This document shows, in pieces, positions 1 to 7,334 of a stretch of 7,997 nucleotides of DNA (positions are counted from its first letter, which is position 1; each line of letters begins with the position of its first letter). Both the position numbers and the translations under genes were made by a program. Origin of the DNA: an uncultured Sphingomonadaceae bacterium (GTDB taxonomy: Bacteria > Pseudomonadota > Alphaproteobacteria > Sphingomonadales > Sphingomonadaceae). The notes beneath the pieces were generated by a model, which had not been told where the DNA came from, searched no databases, and worked only from the letters and a program-made list of their open reading frames with translations. Location: assembly GCA_938003725.1 (NCBI GenBank), contig CALKXX010000042.1:1-7997 (forward strand). Direction: 5' to 3'.

Positions 1-210
1 ACCAAGCCGATAGACAAACAGCTTCATTAGAATTTCGACGATAAATATGCCCAAAGCAATGGTGTCCAGTACAGCCAGGATAGGTCCATAGCTGTCCATC
101 AGTGCCGGAGAGGTTTCCATGCCGATAATGATCGCATTGATGACGATCACCACCAGAATCGCGTTCTGGAAACGTGAAGATTCAACAATGGCACGCAATT
201 TTTCGTTCAT
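1..210 (-). CDS. Voltage-gated ion channel (bacterial Nav-type ion transport protein), N-terminal part
   Basis: The 70 residues visible from the ATG at 210-208 begin MNEKLRAIVESSRFQNAILV and run off the left edge, so only the N-terminus is seen. Two hydrophobic segments are present: roughly residues 14-32 (S1-like, with the INAIIIGMET stretch) and 42-66 (S2-like). The second contains FIVEILMKLF, where the acidic residue followed by a basic one matches the S2 counter-charge pattern of voltage-sensor domains. This fits the Ion_trans family, most like the single-domain bacterial sodium channels of the NaChBac/NavAb type. It would be an inner-membrane tetramer conducting sodium. The S4 arginines and the pore selectivity filter lie outside the window, so ion selectivity cannot be read. 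A purine-rich ribosome binding site, GAGAGAG, lies 7 nt upstream (plus-strand 218-224). The gene is divergent from imuA and probably unrelated in function. Confidence 0.8.
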   Translation of the reverse strand, partial: MNEKLRAIVESSRFQNAILVVIVINAIIIGMETSPALMDSYGPILAVLDTIALGIFIVEILMKLFVYRLG

Positions 211-305
211 GCTAAAACTCTCTCAATAGGGCAGAATTTATGATGTGGCGGTTTCATCGCCGCCGATCAAGGGCCGTCATCGTAAAGCCTGTTCAACGGA
301 TTTAC

Positions 306-333
306 TTGACCAAATCATCTTGCTCTCTAAATT
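306..333 (+). promoter_or_regulatory. Candidate sigma-70 promoter of the imuA-imuB-dnaE2 operon
   Basis: TTGACC at 306-311 (5 of 6 to the -35 consensus) is followed after 16 nt by TAAATT at 328-333 (4 of 6 to the -10 consensus). The predicted transcription start is near 340, inside the LexA operator and only a few bases before the ATG at 344. Placement next to the operator is what makes this weakly scoring element credible. It is an inference from sequence only. Confidence 0.55.
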
Positions 334-334
334 A

Positions 335-349
335 GAACAAACCATGAAC
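335..349 (+). promoter_or_regulatory. LexA operator (alphaproteobacterial SOS box)
   Basis: GAACAAACCATGAAC is a perfect GAAC-N7-GAAC direct repeat, the complement of the GTTC-N7-GTTC box known for LexA in Alphaproteobacteria. It lies immediately downstream of the candidate -10 and covers the predicted transcription start as well as the imuA start codon (344-346). LexA bound here would block initiation, and the operon would be induced after DNA damage through RecA-stimulated LexA self-cleavage. Operator identity follows from the family consensus and from the gene it precedes. Confidence 0.85.
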
Positions 350-1249
350 GATATTGATTCGGATTCGGCGACAGCTTTAGATGCTTCGCTGATCACCCCT
401 GCTGCTGTGTCTGAAACAGCTGAAAAGAAAGCAACTGCGCTAAAGGCGCGGTTTGCCAAAATATTATCTGCGTCCGACACAAAACCTGTCGTGGCCGACG
501 ACTTGCCGACACATTTCACCTTTGGAATAGAACGCATAGATGCCGCACTGCGGGGCAATGCAGTGGCGGATGGTTTGCCGCGCGCAGCTTTACATGAGAT
601 CCATGCAGCAGAGAAAGCGGATATGACGAGCGCCGCTGCTATGTCCCTGCTGCTTGCAGAACGTTGTCAAACGGACAAACCAATCCTGTGGATCAGCGAA
701 GGGGGAGAGGCGCGGCGGCAAGGACGGCTCTATCCGCCGGGCATTGCAGAGCTTGGCATAGATCCAGACGCGATTATTCATGTCGATGCGGCTGATAGCA
801 TTACCGGATTACGGGCAGCGGCAGATGGCGTGCGTTCTTCTGCCATGGGCGTAGTTATTCTCGAACTGGCGGGCAAGAAACCCAAGGGACTGGACATGAC
901 GGCAACGCGCCGGCTTTCCCTATCTGCACAGAAATCAGGCGTGCTGAACCTATTGCTTCGCAGCGGTGCAGATATGGAAAACCCCCTGCCCACAGCTGCG
1001 TTCAGTCGCTGGCAAGTAAGCGCAGCGCCATCTGTCCCGCTAGAGGCAAATGCGCCTGGACATAGCGCTTTTGACATCTCCCTGCTGCGCCATCGCAGCG
1101 GGCTTTACGGCCTGAGCGCCCAACTGGAGTGGAACCGTGACAATCATGCATTCCGCGAGCGACAAGCGGGAGAGGCAGCGCCGGACTTTGGCGTTGTTCC
1201 TGCCCTATTTGCCGACCGAACGGATCATCCGGACACGCGGGCAGCCTAA
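344..1249 (+). CDS. imuA: ImuA, RecA-like subunit of the SOS mutasome
   Basis: This protein of about 301 residues is the accessory factor that works with ImuB and DnaE2 in damage-induced mutagenesis, probably interacting with RecA and ImuB at stalled forks. The RecA-like core starts near residue 58. At residues 84-87 the motif HEIH stands where RecA has its Walker A loop; there is no GKT/GKS, so ATP binding is not expected to be conventional. Family hallmarks are GRLYPPGIAELGIDPD (127-142), the TRRLSLSAQKSG helix (about 188-199) and RWQVSAAPS (222-230). The ATG at 344 is preferred: the reading frame is open back to a GTG at 245, but that would lie upstream of the candidate promoter. No Shine-Dalgarno sequence precedes 344, and the inferred transcript starts only about 4 nt before it, so translation may be nearly leaderless. 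The last ~37 codons overlap imuB out of frame. Confidence 0.88.
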   Translation: MNDIDSDSATALDASLITPAAVSETAEKKATALKARFAKILSASDTKPVVADDLPTHFTFGIERIDAALRGNAVADGLPRAALHEIHAAEKADMTSAAAMSLLLAERCQTDKPILWISEGGEARRQGRLYPPGIAELGIDPDAIIHVDAADSITGLRAAADGVRSSAMGVVILELAGKKPKGLDMTATRRLSLSAQKSGVLNLLLRSGADMENPLPTAAFSRWQVSAAPSVPLEANAPGHSAFDISLLRHRSGLYGLSAQLEWNRDNHAFRERQAGEAAPDFGVVPALFADRTDHPDTRAA

Positions 1250-2693
1250 GGCTCCCTTTGTGCTCACCGATAAACAGCGCGGCGCGGTGGTCATCACTGC
1301 GCCCGACCGACAGGCTGTTGCACTTGGGCTGGGTGTCGGCATGAAACTGGCTGATGCGCGGGCAAGGGTTCCGGATTTACTGGCTTTCGAACATGACATG
1401 CTGGCCGATGCACAATTGCTGGACCGGTTGGCAGAGGCCTGTGAGCGATATACACCGATAGTCGCAGCTGCTCCGCCTCATAGCTTGATCTTGGACATTA
1501 CCGGTGCGCAGCATTTCTATCACTCCGAAGAGGCTCTGGCCCGTGACGCAGAGGACCGGTTGGATGCAACCGGGTATTCCGCGCATTGGGCATTGGCCGA
1601 GACCCCCGATGCCGCCTTGGCCCTTGCCCGGCACGGCTTGAAACAAGGTGCGGAGGCACAGTTACCGGTATCGGCCCTCGATATGAATGCCAAAACCCAT
1701 CAGGCTTTGGAACGGGCTGGACTTTATAGAATAGGCGATTTGTCTGAACGGCCTCGCGCCAATCTGGCGGCACGATTTGGCATGGAGTTGACCCTGCGAC
1801 TGGACAGATTGCTGGGCATAGAAGACCGCCCAATTGATCCCACCCGCAGCCTTGGCAATGTGATTGCCGAACGCCGTTTCCCTGAACCCCTTACCCATAT
1901 TGATGCTGCGCTGATAGTTTTGGAAGAGCTGTTTATGGAAGCTTCCATACAGCTCGAACAGCGTGGACACGGTGCCCGGATGATCCGGATAATGTTGTTC
2001 CGCTGTGATGGTGATATTGCAAGACTCGGCCTGGAAACCGGCGCCTCCACTAGAGATGCAGCCCTGTTCAAACGCCTGTTGCGCGAGAGGATTGATGTAC
2101 TGAATGATGAACTTAACCCTGGCTTTGGTTATGATCTGATCAGATTGTCGGTCGTGGCAACACAGCCGCTCGCAGTGAAACAATTAAAACTGGAAGGCGG
2201 TGAAGATAGACAAGAAGATGAAGCCGCGATGGTGAGCCAGCTCAGTACGCGAATGGGCCGCGACCAAGTCCAGAAATTCCAGCCTGCCAATAGCCACATT
2301 CCGGAACAGGGCATGTTCGCACTTCCCTGCCTTGATGTACCTTCTGCTGCACCTTGGCAGATACCCCCGTCCGACAGTCCTCCCGTACGGCCCTTGCATA
2401 TGTTTGACCCACCTCAGCGCGTTCAGGTCATTGCCGAAGTGCCTGATGGTCCGCCCCACCGGTTCACCTGGCGACGCAAAGCGCATCAGGTAGTCCGTTA
2501 TGAAGGACCTGAACGCATTGCCTCTGAATGGTGGCAACGCAAAGACGGTCAGCAATCGGGCAAAGGCGGCCTGACCCGCGACTATTACCGCGTCGAAGAT
2601 GTCAAAGGGCGGCGCTACTGGTTGTTTCGGCATGGGCTATATGGTGAAGAAAAAACAAACCCGGATTGGTATCTGCATGGTTTATTTGCTTAA
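1137..2693 (+). CDS. imuB: ImuB, catalytically inactive Y-family polymerase-like mutasome hub
   Basis: This 518-residue Y-family protein bridges the beta clamp, ImuA and DnaE2 in translesion synthesis. The palm lacks catalytic acids. Where DinB has its first DxD, this protein has LFLPYLP (F21, P23), and the DE of the second motif is replaced by H115-S116 just before LDITG (119-123). An HhH/thumb region (about 180-233) and a little finger (about 240-346) follow. QLKLEG at 349-354 resembles a QLxL beta-clamp binding motif. The C-terminal block carries the conserved aromatic pattern WRRKAHQVVRYEGPERI (445-461), RDYYRVED (481-488), GRRYWLFRHGLYG and WYLHGLFA. The GTG at 1137 has GGAG 7 nt upstream (1126-1129); an ATG at 1146 is the alternative start and would remove three residues. 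The start lies inside the imuA coding region, and dnaE2 begins 24 nt after the stop. Confidence 0.9.
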   Translation: MTIMHSASDKRERQRRTLALFLPYLPTERIIRTRGQPKAPFVLTDKQRGAVVITAPDRQAVALGLGVGMKLADARARVPDLLAFEHDMLADAQLLDRLAEACERYTPIVAAAPPHSLILDITGAQHFYHSEEALARDAEDRLDATGYSAHWALAETPDAALALARHGLKQGAEAQLPVSALDMNAKTHQALERAGLYRIGDLSERPRANLAARFGMELTLRLDRLLGIEDRPIDPTRSLGNVIAERRFPEPLTHIDAALIVLEELFMEASIQLEQRGHGARMIRIMLFRCDGDIARLGLETGASTRDAALFKRLLRERIDVLNDELNPGFGYDLIRLSVVATQPLAVKQLKLEGGEDRQEDEAAMVSQLSTRMGRDQVQKFQPANSHIPEQGMFALPCLDVPSAAPWQIPPSDSPPVRPLHMFDPPQRVQVIAEVPDGPPHRFTWRRKAHQVVRYEGPERIASEWWQRKDGQQSGKGGLTRDYYRVEDVKGRRYWLFRHGLYGEEKTNPDWYLHGLFA

Positions 2694-2717
2694 CTTTTTG
2701 CGCATTCAAACAGAATC

Positions 2718-5700
2718 ATGACTCCCTTCGCCGAGCTTTGTGCCTCCACCAATTATAGCTTCCTGCACGGTGCATCATCACCGGCGGACATGGTTTTACA
2801 GGCGATGAAACTGGGCATGACCGGCATAGGCATTGCCGACCGCAATAGCGTCGCCGGCGTGGTTCGGGCGCATGCCGCCTTGCGGCGTGCCTATGAAGAG
2901 GCCGAAGAAGAGAGCCTTACCCTGCCCGATCTCAAACTTATCGTTGGGTCAAGGCTGGTTTTTGCAGATGATACGCCGGAGATGATTGTGTATCCGATCA
3001 ATCGCCGCGGATGGGGCAGGCTTACCCGCTTACTTTCCACCGGAAATCTAAGGGCTGAAAAAGGCGATTGCCATCTTTATCAAGCCGACCTGATACAGTG
3101 GTGCTGTCAGGATTGGGCGCTGATCATTCTCTCTTCGGTAAAGAGCCAGTTTGCAGAACAGCTCAAATCCCGCACGCCCCATATATGGCTTGGCGCAACC
3201 ATGCCGCGTTCGGGGCCGGACAAACGCTTTATGGAGCGGAGGCACGATTTATCGCGCATGATCGATATTCCGATGCTCGCGACCAATGATCCGCTCTATG
3301 CCACAGCACGGCAACGTCCACTGCATGATGTCCTGACCTGCATCGCACAGAAAACAGCCATCGATAAAGCAGGCCGGCTGCTCCGTGCCAATGCGGAACG
3401 TCACCTCAAATCGCCGCAGGAAATAGCACGGCTATTCCGTGAATATCCCAGTATCATTGGCGAGACGCAAAAGCTTCTCAACCTGATTGACTTCACGCTT
3501 GATGAGCTCAGCTATCACTATCCTGACGAGCCCGTTCCGATGGGCTGGACGCCGCAAGATTGGCTGGAACATCTCGCCTGGTCTGCGGCACATGAAAAAC
3601 ATGGCAAAGTCCTGCCGCAACATCTGCAAAAAAAGATCGAGGAAGAGCTTCGCCTTATCGACAAACTTAAATATGCGCCCTATTTTCTGACCGTCCATGA
3701 CATTGTCAAATGGGCGCGTGAACAGGGTATATTATGCCAAGGCCGGGGTTCTGCAGCGAATAGCGCCGTTTGCTATCTGCTGCACATTACCTCGGTTGAT
3801 CCAATGAAACATGACTTGCTCTTTTCGCGTTTCATCTCCGAAGAACGCAAGGAGCCGCCGGACATCGACGTTGATTTCGAACATGAGCGGCGCGAAGAAG
3901 TTATCCAGTATATTTATGAGCGATATGGCCGTCATCGCGCCGGGATTGCTGCGACTATAGTGCATTATCGCTCACGCAGCGCCATTCGTGAGGTCGGCAA
4001 AGCCCTGGGGCTGTCAGAAGATATTACCTCACGCCTTTCGAGCACCGTCTGGGGCAGTTATTCGAGCAGCGCGCCGGACAAACGCTTTCAGGAAACCGGT
4101 CTTGATCCCGAGAATCCAGAGATTAAGCGGGTGGGCGATCTGGTCAATCAAATCCTGCAATTTCCGCGGCACTTGTCACAGCATGTCGGCGGCTTTGTGC
4201 TGACGCAGGACCGTCTGGACGAAACCGTACCCATTCATAATGCCGCGATGGAAGACCGCACCTTTATTGAATGGGACAAGGATGACATTGATGCCCTTGG
4301 CCTGATGAAGGTAGATATATTGGCGCTTGGGATGCTGACCTGTATTCGAAAATCTTTTGATCTAATGGACGCTATTGGCGTCACTCCGCCGGATGGATCA
4401 AAGCAATGGACATTACAAAATGTCCCAAGAGAAGATCCTGTGACCTATGGCATGCTGTGCAAGGGCGACAGCATAGGTGTTTTTCAGGTGGAAAGCCGCG
4501 CGCAGATAAACATGCTACCGCGTCTACGCCCCCGCGAATTTTATGACTTGGTCATACAGGTGGCGATTGTCCGGCCCGGTCCAATAGAAGGCGATATGGT
4601 TCACCCCTATCTGCGCCGCCGCAGCGGGGTTGAAAAGACTGTATATCCAAAACCTGACCCGCCACATAATCCGGACGAGCTCAAAACCGTTCTGGGGCGG
4701 ACTTTTGGAGTACCTTTATTTCAGGAACAGGCAATGAAACTGGCGATTGTGGCAGCCAATTTTTCTGACAGCGATGCCAATAAGTTGCGCCGGGCAATGG
4801 CGACGTTTCGCAATGTCGGCACGATCCACCATTTTCAGGCCAAGATGATCGATGGCATGGTCGCACGCGGCTATGAGCGGGAATTTGCCGAACGTTGCTA
4901 CAAACAGATAGAGGGCTTTGGCAGCTATGGCTTCCCTGAAAGCCATGCGCAGAGCTTTGCGATACTGGTGTATATTAGTTCGTGGATAAAATGCCACCAT
5001 CCAGCGGTATTTGCAGCAGCGATCCTGAACTCACAGCCGATGGGATTTTATGCCCCTGCTCAACTGGTCCGTGATGCAAGGGAACATGGTGTTGAGGTGC
5101 GCGAGATTGATGTGAACCATAGCATTTGGGACAATAGGGTTGAGGTCAAAAACCTTCTCCCCTTCACGGCGGGGGCAAGCGCGGCACAGCGGCAAAGGGA
5201 AGAAGTCTCCCTCCGCCTTGGTTTTCGCCAAATTGACGGGTTTCGGGATGCATGGGCAACAGAAATCATTAACGCACGTCCTTTCAAGAATATCGAAGAG
5301 CTGGCTCACAAGGCCAATCTTCCCGCTCGGGCTTTGCGTCTGCTGGCCGATGCGGATGCCTGTCGTTCGCTGGGGCTCGACCGGCGGCAAGCTTTGTGGG
5401 AAGTGCGGCGCACACCGGTCGATAGCCTGCCGCTATTTGAAGCGGCACAGGCCAAAGAACTCGCTACCGAGCAAGATGCAAAGCTTCCCGCCATGACCAA
5501 GGGCGAGCATGTCGTTACCGATTATCAGAGTTTTCGATTATCCCTCAAAGGTCATCCGATGGAATTTCTGCGAGATAGGCTCCATGATATGGGTATCTTA
5601 AGCTGTGCAGAAATAGCGGCGGCAGAAAACGGTTCTTTTCAGCGTGTCGCAGGCGTCGTCCTGATCCGCCAGCGCCCCGGAAAGGGTAATGCGATATTTA

Positions 5701-6137
5701 TCACCCTGGAAGACGAAACCGGTGTTTCAAATTTGCTGTTATGGGCTAGCCGGTTTGAGGAAATGCGGCGACCGGTCATGGCGGCGCGCCTGATGATCGC
5801 AAGTGGCGAGGTGCAAAAAAGCCGTGAAGGTGTCATCCACCTGATGGTTAGCCGGATTGAGGATGCAACAGATATGTTGGGAGACATCACCAAACAAGAT
5901 CGCCCGGCTATTCCTGCTCCAAATATTGATGCCGCACGCAGCAGCGGCGACCCAAGAGAGAAACCACCCGTCGCCATGGCCCGTGCAGATGAGGTCAATC
6001 GTCCCATTTATCGTAACGAGGATAGACAAGCAGCGCGGCAAGAAAAAGAAAAACCGGTGCTTCCGCAACCCGCATATCCGCGCCATGGTCATCCCCGCAA
6101 TGTAAGAATTTTGCCAAAGTCACGTGATTTTCACTAA
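2718..6137 (+). CDS. dnaE2: DnaE2 (ImuC), error-prone DNA polymerase III alpha subunit
   Basis: This 1139-residue C-family polymerase performs lesion bypass with ImuA and ImuB. Domains in order: a PHP domain (about 1-200) starting FAELCASTNYSFLHGASSP, with ATNDPLYA at 188-195; the palm with GRGSAANS (342-349) and PDIDVDFE (381-388), giving catalytic D384 and D386; the third catalytic aspartate D533 in MKVDILALG; fingers with RPGPIEGD (619-626) and GFGSYGFPESHAQSFA (733-748); an HhH region (about 835-895); and an OB fold from about 976 (RVAGVVLIRQRPGKGNAIFI). The PHP domain lacks the HxH opening of replicative DnaE, as is usual for DnaE2, so proofreading is unlikely. A charged proline-rich linker (about 1069-1122) precedes HPRNVRILPKSRDFH, the typical DnaE2 terminus. 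The length is usual for the family. The ATG at 2718 has no recognisable Shine-Dalgarno sequence, and translation probably depends on the close upstream imuB stop. Confidence 0.96.
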   Translation: MTPFAELCASTNYSFLHGASSPADMVLQAMKLGMTGIGIADRNSVAGVVRAHAALRRAYEEAEEESLTLPDLKLIVGSRLVFADDTPEMIVYPINRRGWGRLTRLLSTGNLRAEKGDCHLYQADLIQWCCQDWALIILSSVKSQFAEQLKSRTPHIWLGATMPRSGPDKRFMERRHDLSRMIDIPMLATNDPLYATARQRPLHDVLTCIAQKTAIDKAGRLLRANAERHLKSPQEIARLFREYPSIIGETQKLLNLIDFTLDELSYHYPDEPVPMGWTPQDWLEHLAWSAAHEKHGKVLPQHLQKKIEEELRLIDKLKYAPYFLTVHDIVKWAREQGILCQGRGSAANSAVCYLLHITSVDPMKHDLLFSRFISEERKEPPDIDVDFEHERREEVIQYIYERYGRHRAGIAATIVHYRSRSAIREVGKALGLSEDITSRLSSTVWGSYSSSAPDKRFQETGLDPENPEIKRVGDLVNQILQFPRHLSQHVGGFVLTQDRLDETVPIHNAAMEDRTFIEWDKDDIDALGLMKVDILALGMLTCIRKSFDLMDAIGVTPPDGSKQWTLQNVPREDPVTYGMLCKGDSIGVFQVESRAQINMLPRLRPREFYDLVIQVAIVRPGPIEGDMVHPYLRRRSGVEKTVYPKPDPPHNPDELKTVLGRTFGVPLFQEQAMKLAIVAANFSDSDANKLRRAMATFRNVGTIHHFQAKMIDGMVARGYEREFAERCYKQIEGFGSYGFPESHAQSFAILVYISSWIKCHHPAVFAAAILNSQPMGFYAPAQLVRDAREHGVEVREIDVNHSIWDNRVEVKNLLPFTAGASAAQRQREEVSLRLGFRQIDGFRDAWATEIINARPFKNIEELAHKANLPARALRLLADADACRSLGLDRRQALWEVRRTPVDSLPLFEAAQAKELATEQDAKLPAMTKGEHVVTDYQSFRLSLKGHPMEFLRDRLHDMGILSCAEIAAAENGSFQRVAGVVLIRQRPGKGNAIFITLEDETGVSNLLLWASRFEEMRRPVMAARLMIASGEVQKSREGVIHLMVSRIEDATDMLGDITKQDRPAIPAPNIDAARSSGDPREKPPVAMARADEVNRPIYRNEDRQAARQEKEKPVLPQPAYPRHGHPRNVRILPKSRDFH

Positions 6138-6149
6138 CCTACAAGATGG

Positions 6150-6178
6150 TTGCAATTTCACTCGCTATGCCTTATAGT
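6150..6178 (+). promoter_or_regulatory. Candidate sigma-70 promoter of the hppD cluster
   Basis: TTGCAA at 6150-6155 (4 of 6 to the -35 consensus) and TATAGT at 6173-6178 (5 of 6 to the -10 consensus) are separated by the optimal 17 nt. Transcription would start near 6185, leaving a leader of about 45 nt before hppD. A weaker alternative -10 (CATAAT, 6209-6214) lies closer to the gene. The element is predicted by eye only. Confidence 0.55.
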
Positions 6179-6194
6179 TTCATTTGTAACTATA
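6173..6194. promoter_or_regulatory. Inverted repeat overlapping the hppD -10, candidate repressor operator
   Basis: Perfect 7-bp arms TATAGTT (6173-6179) and AACTATA (6188-6194) flank an 8-nt spacer. Two further symmetric pairs lie inside the spacer (CA at 6181-6182 against TG at 6185-6186). The total span of 22 bp suits a dimeric winged-helix regulator such as MarR- or Lrp-type proteins, both known to control tyrosine catabolism genes in Proteobacteria. It coincides with the candidate -10 and transcription start, the geometry of a repressor site. Which regulator binds is not shown, as no regulator gene is in the window. As RNA the stem would be A/U-rich and lacks a U-tract, so it is not a terminator. 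Confidence 0.55.
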
Positions 6195-6219
6195 TATCAA
6201 CCTCCTGACATAATATGCT

Positions 6220-6225
6220 AAGGAA
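6220..6225 (+). promoter_or_regulatory. Ribosome binding site that decides the hppD start
   Basis: AAGGAA precedes two tandem ATG codons at 6228 and 6231. The core AGGA (6221-6224) is only 3 nt from the first ATG but 6 nt from the second, so 6231 is the better start. It also gives the MADLFENP terminus expected for this family in sphingomonads. Confidence 0.7.
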
Positions 6226-6230
6226 ATATG

Positions 6231-7334
6231 ATGGCCGATTTGTTCGAAAACCCCGCTGGCCTGGATGGCTTTGAATTTGTTGAATTTTGCGCACCGGAAA
6301 AGGGTGTGCTGGAACCCGTCTTTGAAGTCATGGGCTTTTCAAAAATTGCAAAGCATCGTTCCAAGGATGTGCACCTCTGGCGGCAGGGCGGCATCAACCT
6401 GATCATCAATTATGAGCCAAAATCAGCCGCGTGGTATTTTGCCCGTGAACATGGCCCATCCGCATGCGGCATGGCTTTCAGGGTCCGTGATGCCCGCAAG
6501 GCTTGGGATCATCTGATCGAAAATGGCGGCGAGCCGGTGTCCGTCGAAACCGGTCCGATGGAGCTGCATATCCCGGCAATCCGCGGAATTGGCGGCGCGA
6601 TCCTCTATCTGGTCGACCGCTATGATGGCGGCGAACGGGAGGAAAATCTTTCGATCTATGACATTGATTTTGAATATCTGCCTGGCGCCGATCGCAATCC
6701 CGAAGGCGCCGGTTTCCACACAATCGACCACCTGACGCATAATGTTTATGGCGGCCGGATGAAATATTGGGCGGAATATTATGAAACGCTCTTCAACTTC
6801 AAAGAGATACGATTCTTTGACATTAAAGGCGAATATACTGGCCTGACATCCAAGGCATTGACCGCGCCTGACGGAAAAATTCGCATCCCCCTCAACGAAG
6901 AGGGCGAAGGCGGCAAGGGCCAGATCGAAGAATTCCTGCGCGAGTTTAACGGTGAGGGCATCCAGCATATTGCGCTTATTTGCGAAGATTTACCGGCTTG
7001 TTGGGATCGCCTGAAAAAACTTGGTGTGCCGTTTATGACAGCCCCGCCAAATACCTATTATGAAATGCTGGATGGCCGTTTGCCTCAGCATGGCGAAGAT
7101 GTTGATGCGCTGCAAACACGCGGCATATTGCTCGACGGCACAACAGAAGGCGGCGATCCGCGCCTGTTGCTTCAGATATTTGCGGAACCGCAAGTCGGTC
7201 CGGTCTTCTTTGAATTCATCCAGCGCAAGGGCGATGACGGCTTTGGCGAGGGGAACTTCAAAGCACTGTTCGAATCCATCGAACGTGATCAAGTCGCACG
7301 CGGTGTACTTGATGTGAAAGAACCAGCCGAATGA
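6231..7334 (+). CDS. hppD: 4-Hydroxyphenylpyruvate dioxygenase
   Basis: This 367-residue Fe(II)-dependent cytosolic enzyme converts 4-hydroxyphenylpyruvate and O2 to homogentisate and CO2, the second step of tyrosine degradation. It is built from two VOC-type halves. The N-terminal half (about 10-150) is degenerate. The C-terminal half carries the iron facial triad: H167 in IDHLTHNVYGGRM, H246 in GIQHIALIC and E328 in VFFEFIQRKG. The terminal helix region GFGEGNFKALFESIERDQ (about 337-354), which gates the active site, is conserved, and the length is normal for bacterial HPPD. The start at 6231 is chosen from the ribosome binding site spacing; 6228 would add one methionine. The gene is preceded by a candidate promoter and operator, and its TGA overlaps the ATG of the next gene, so the two are co-transcribed and translationally coupled. 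Confidence 0.95.
   Translation: MADLFENPAGLDGFEFVEFCAPEKGVLEPVFEVMGFSKIAKHRSKDVHLWRQGGINLIINYEPKSAAWYFAREHGPSACGMAFRVRDARKAWDHLIENGGEPVSVETGPMELHIPAIRGIGGAILYLVDRYDGGEREENLSIYDIDFEYLPGADRNPEGAGFHTIDHLTHNVYGGRMKYWAEYYETLFNFKEIRFFDIKGEYTGLTSKALTAPDGKIRIPLNEEGEGGKGQIEEFLREFNGEGIQHIALICEDLPACWDRLKKLGVPFMTAPPNTYYEMLDGRLPQHGEDVDALQTRGILLDGTTEGGDPRLLLQIFAEPQVGPVFFEFIQRKGDDGFGEGNFKALFESIERDQVARGVLDVKEPAE

Noticed and set aside
247..264. Short GGCGG/CCGCC inverted repeat in the divergent intergenic region
   Set aside because: A 5-bp stem with an 8-nt loop is too small to call an operator or terminator.
292..306. Possible second LexA half-site pair (GTTC followed by TTAC)
   Set aside because: Only the first GTTC matches; the second half-site fails the consensus.
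245..343. In-frame upstream extension of imuA from GTG 245 (33 extra residues)
   Set aside because: It lies upstream of the candidate promoter and LexA box, has no well-placed ribosome binding site, and the extra residues show no ImuA features.
1662..2183. Reverse-strand open frame of 173 codons antisense to imuB
   Set aside because: It is fully inside a well-supported conserved gene, has no recognisable domain, and is expected by chance in GC-biased coding DNA.
6138..6172. Search for a rho-independent terminator after dnaE2
   Set aside because: Only a 4-bp AACC/GGTT pairing was found, with no U-tract; termination may be rho-dependent, or there may be read-through into hppD.
6423..6968. Reverse-strand open frame of 181 codons antisense to hppD
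   Set aside because: It is a shadow of the HPPD reading frame with no recognisable protein family.
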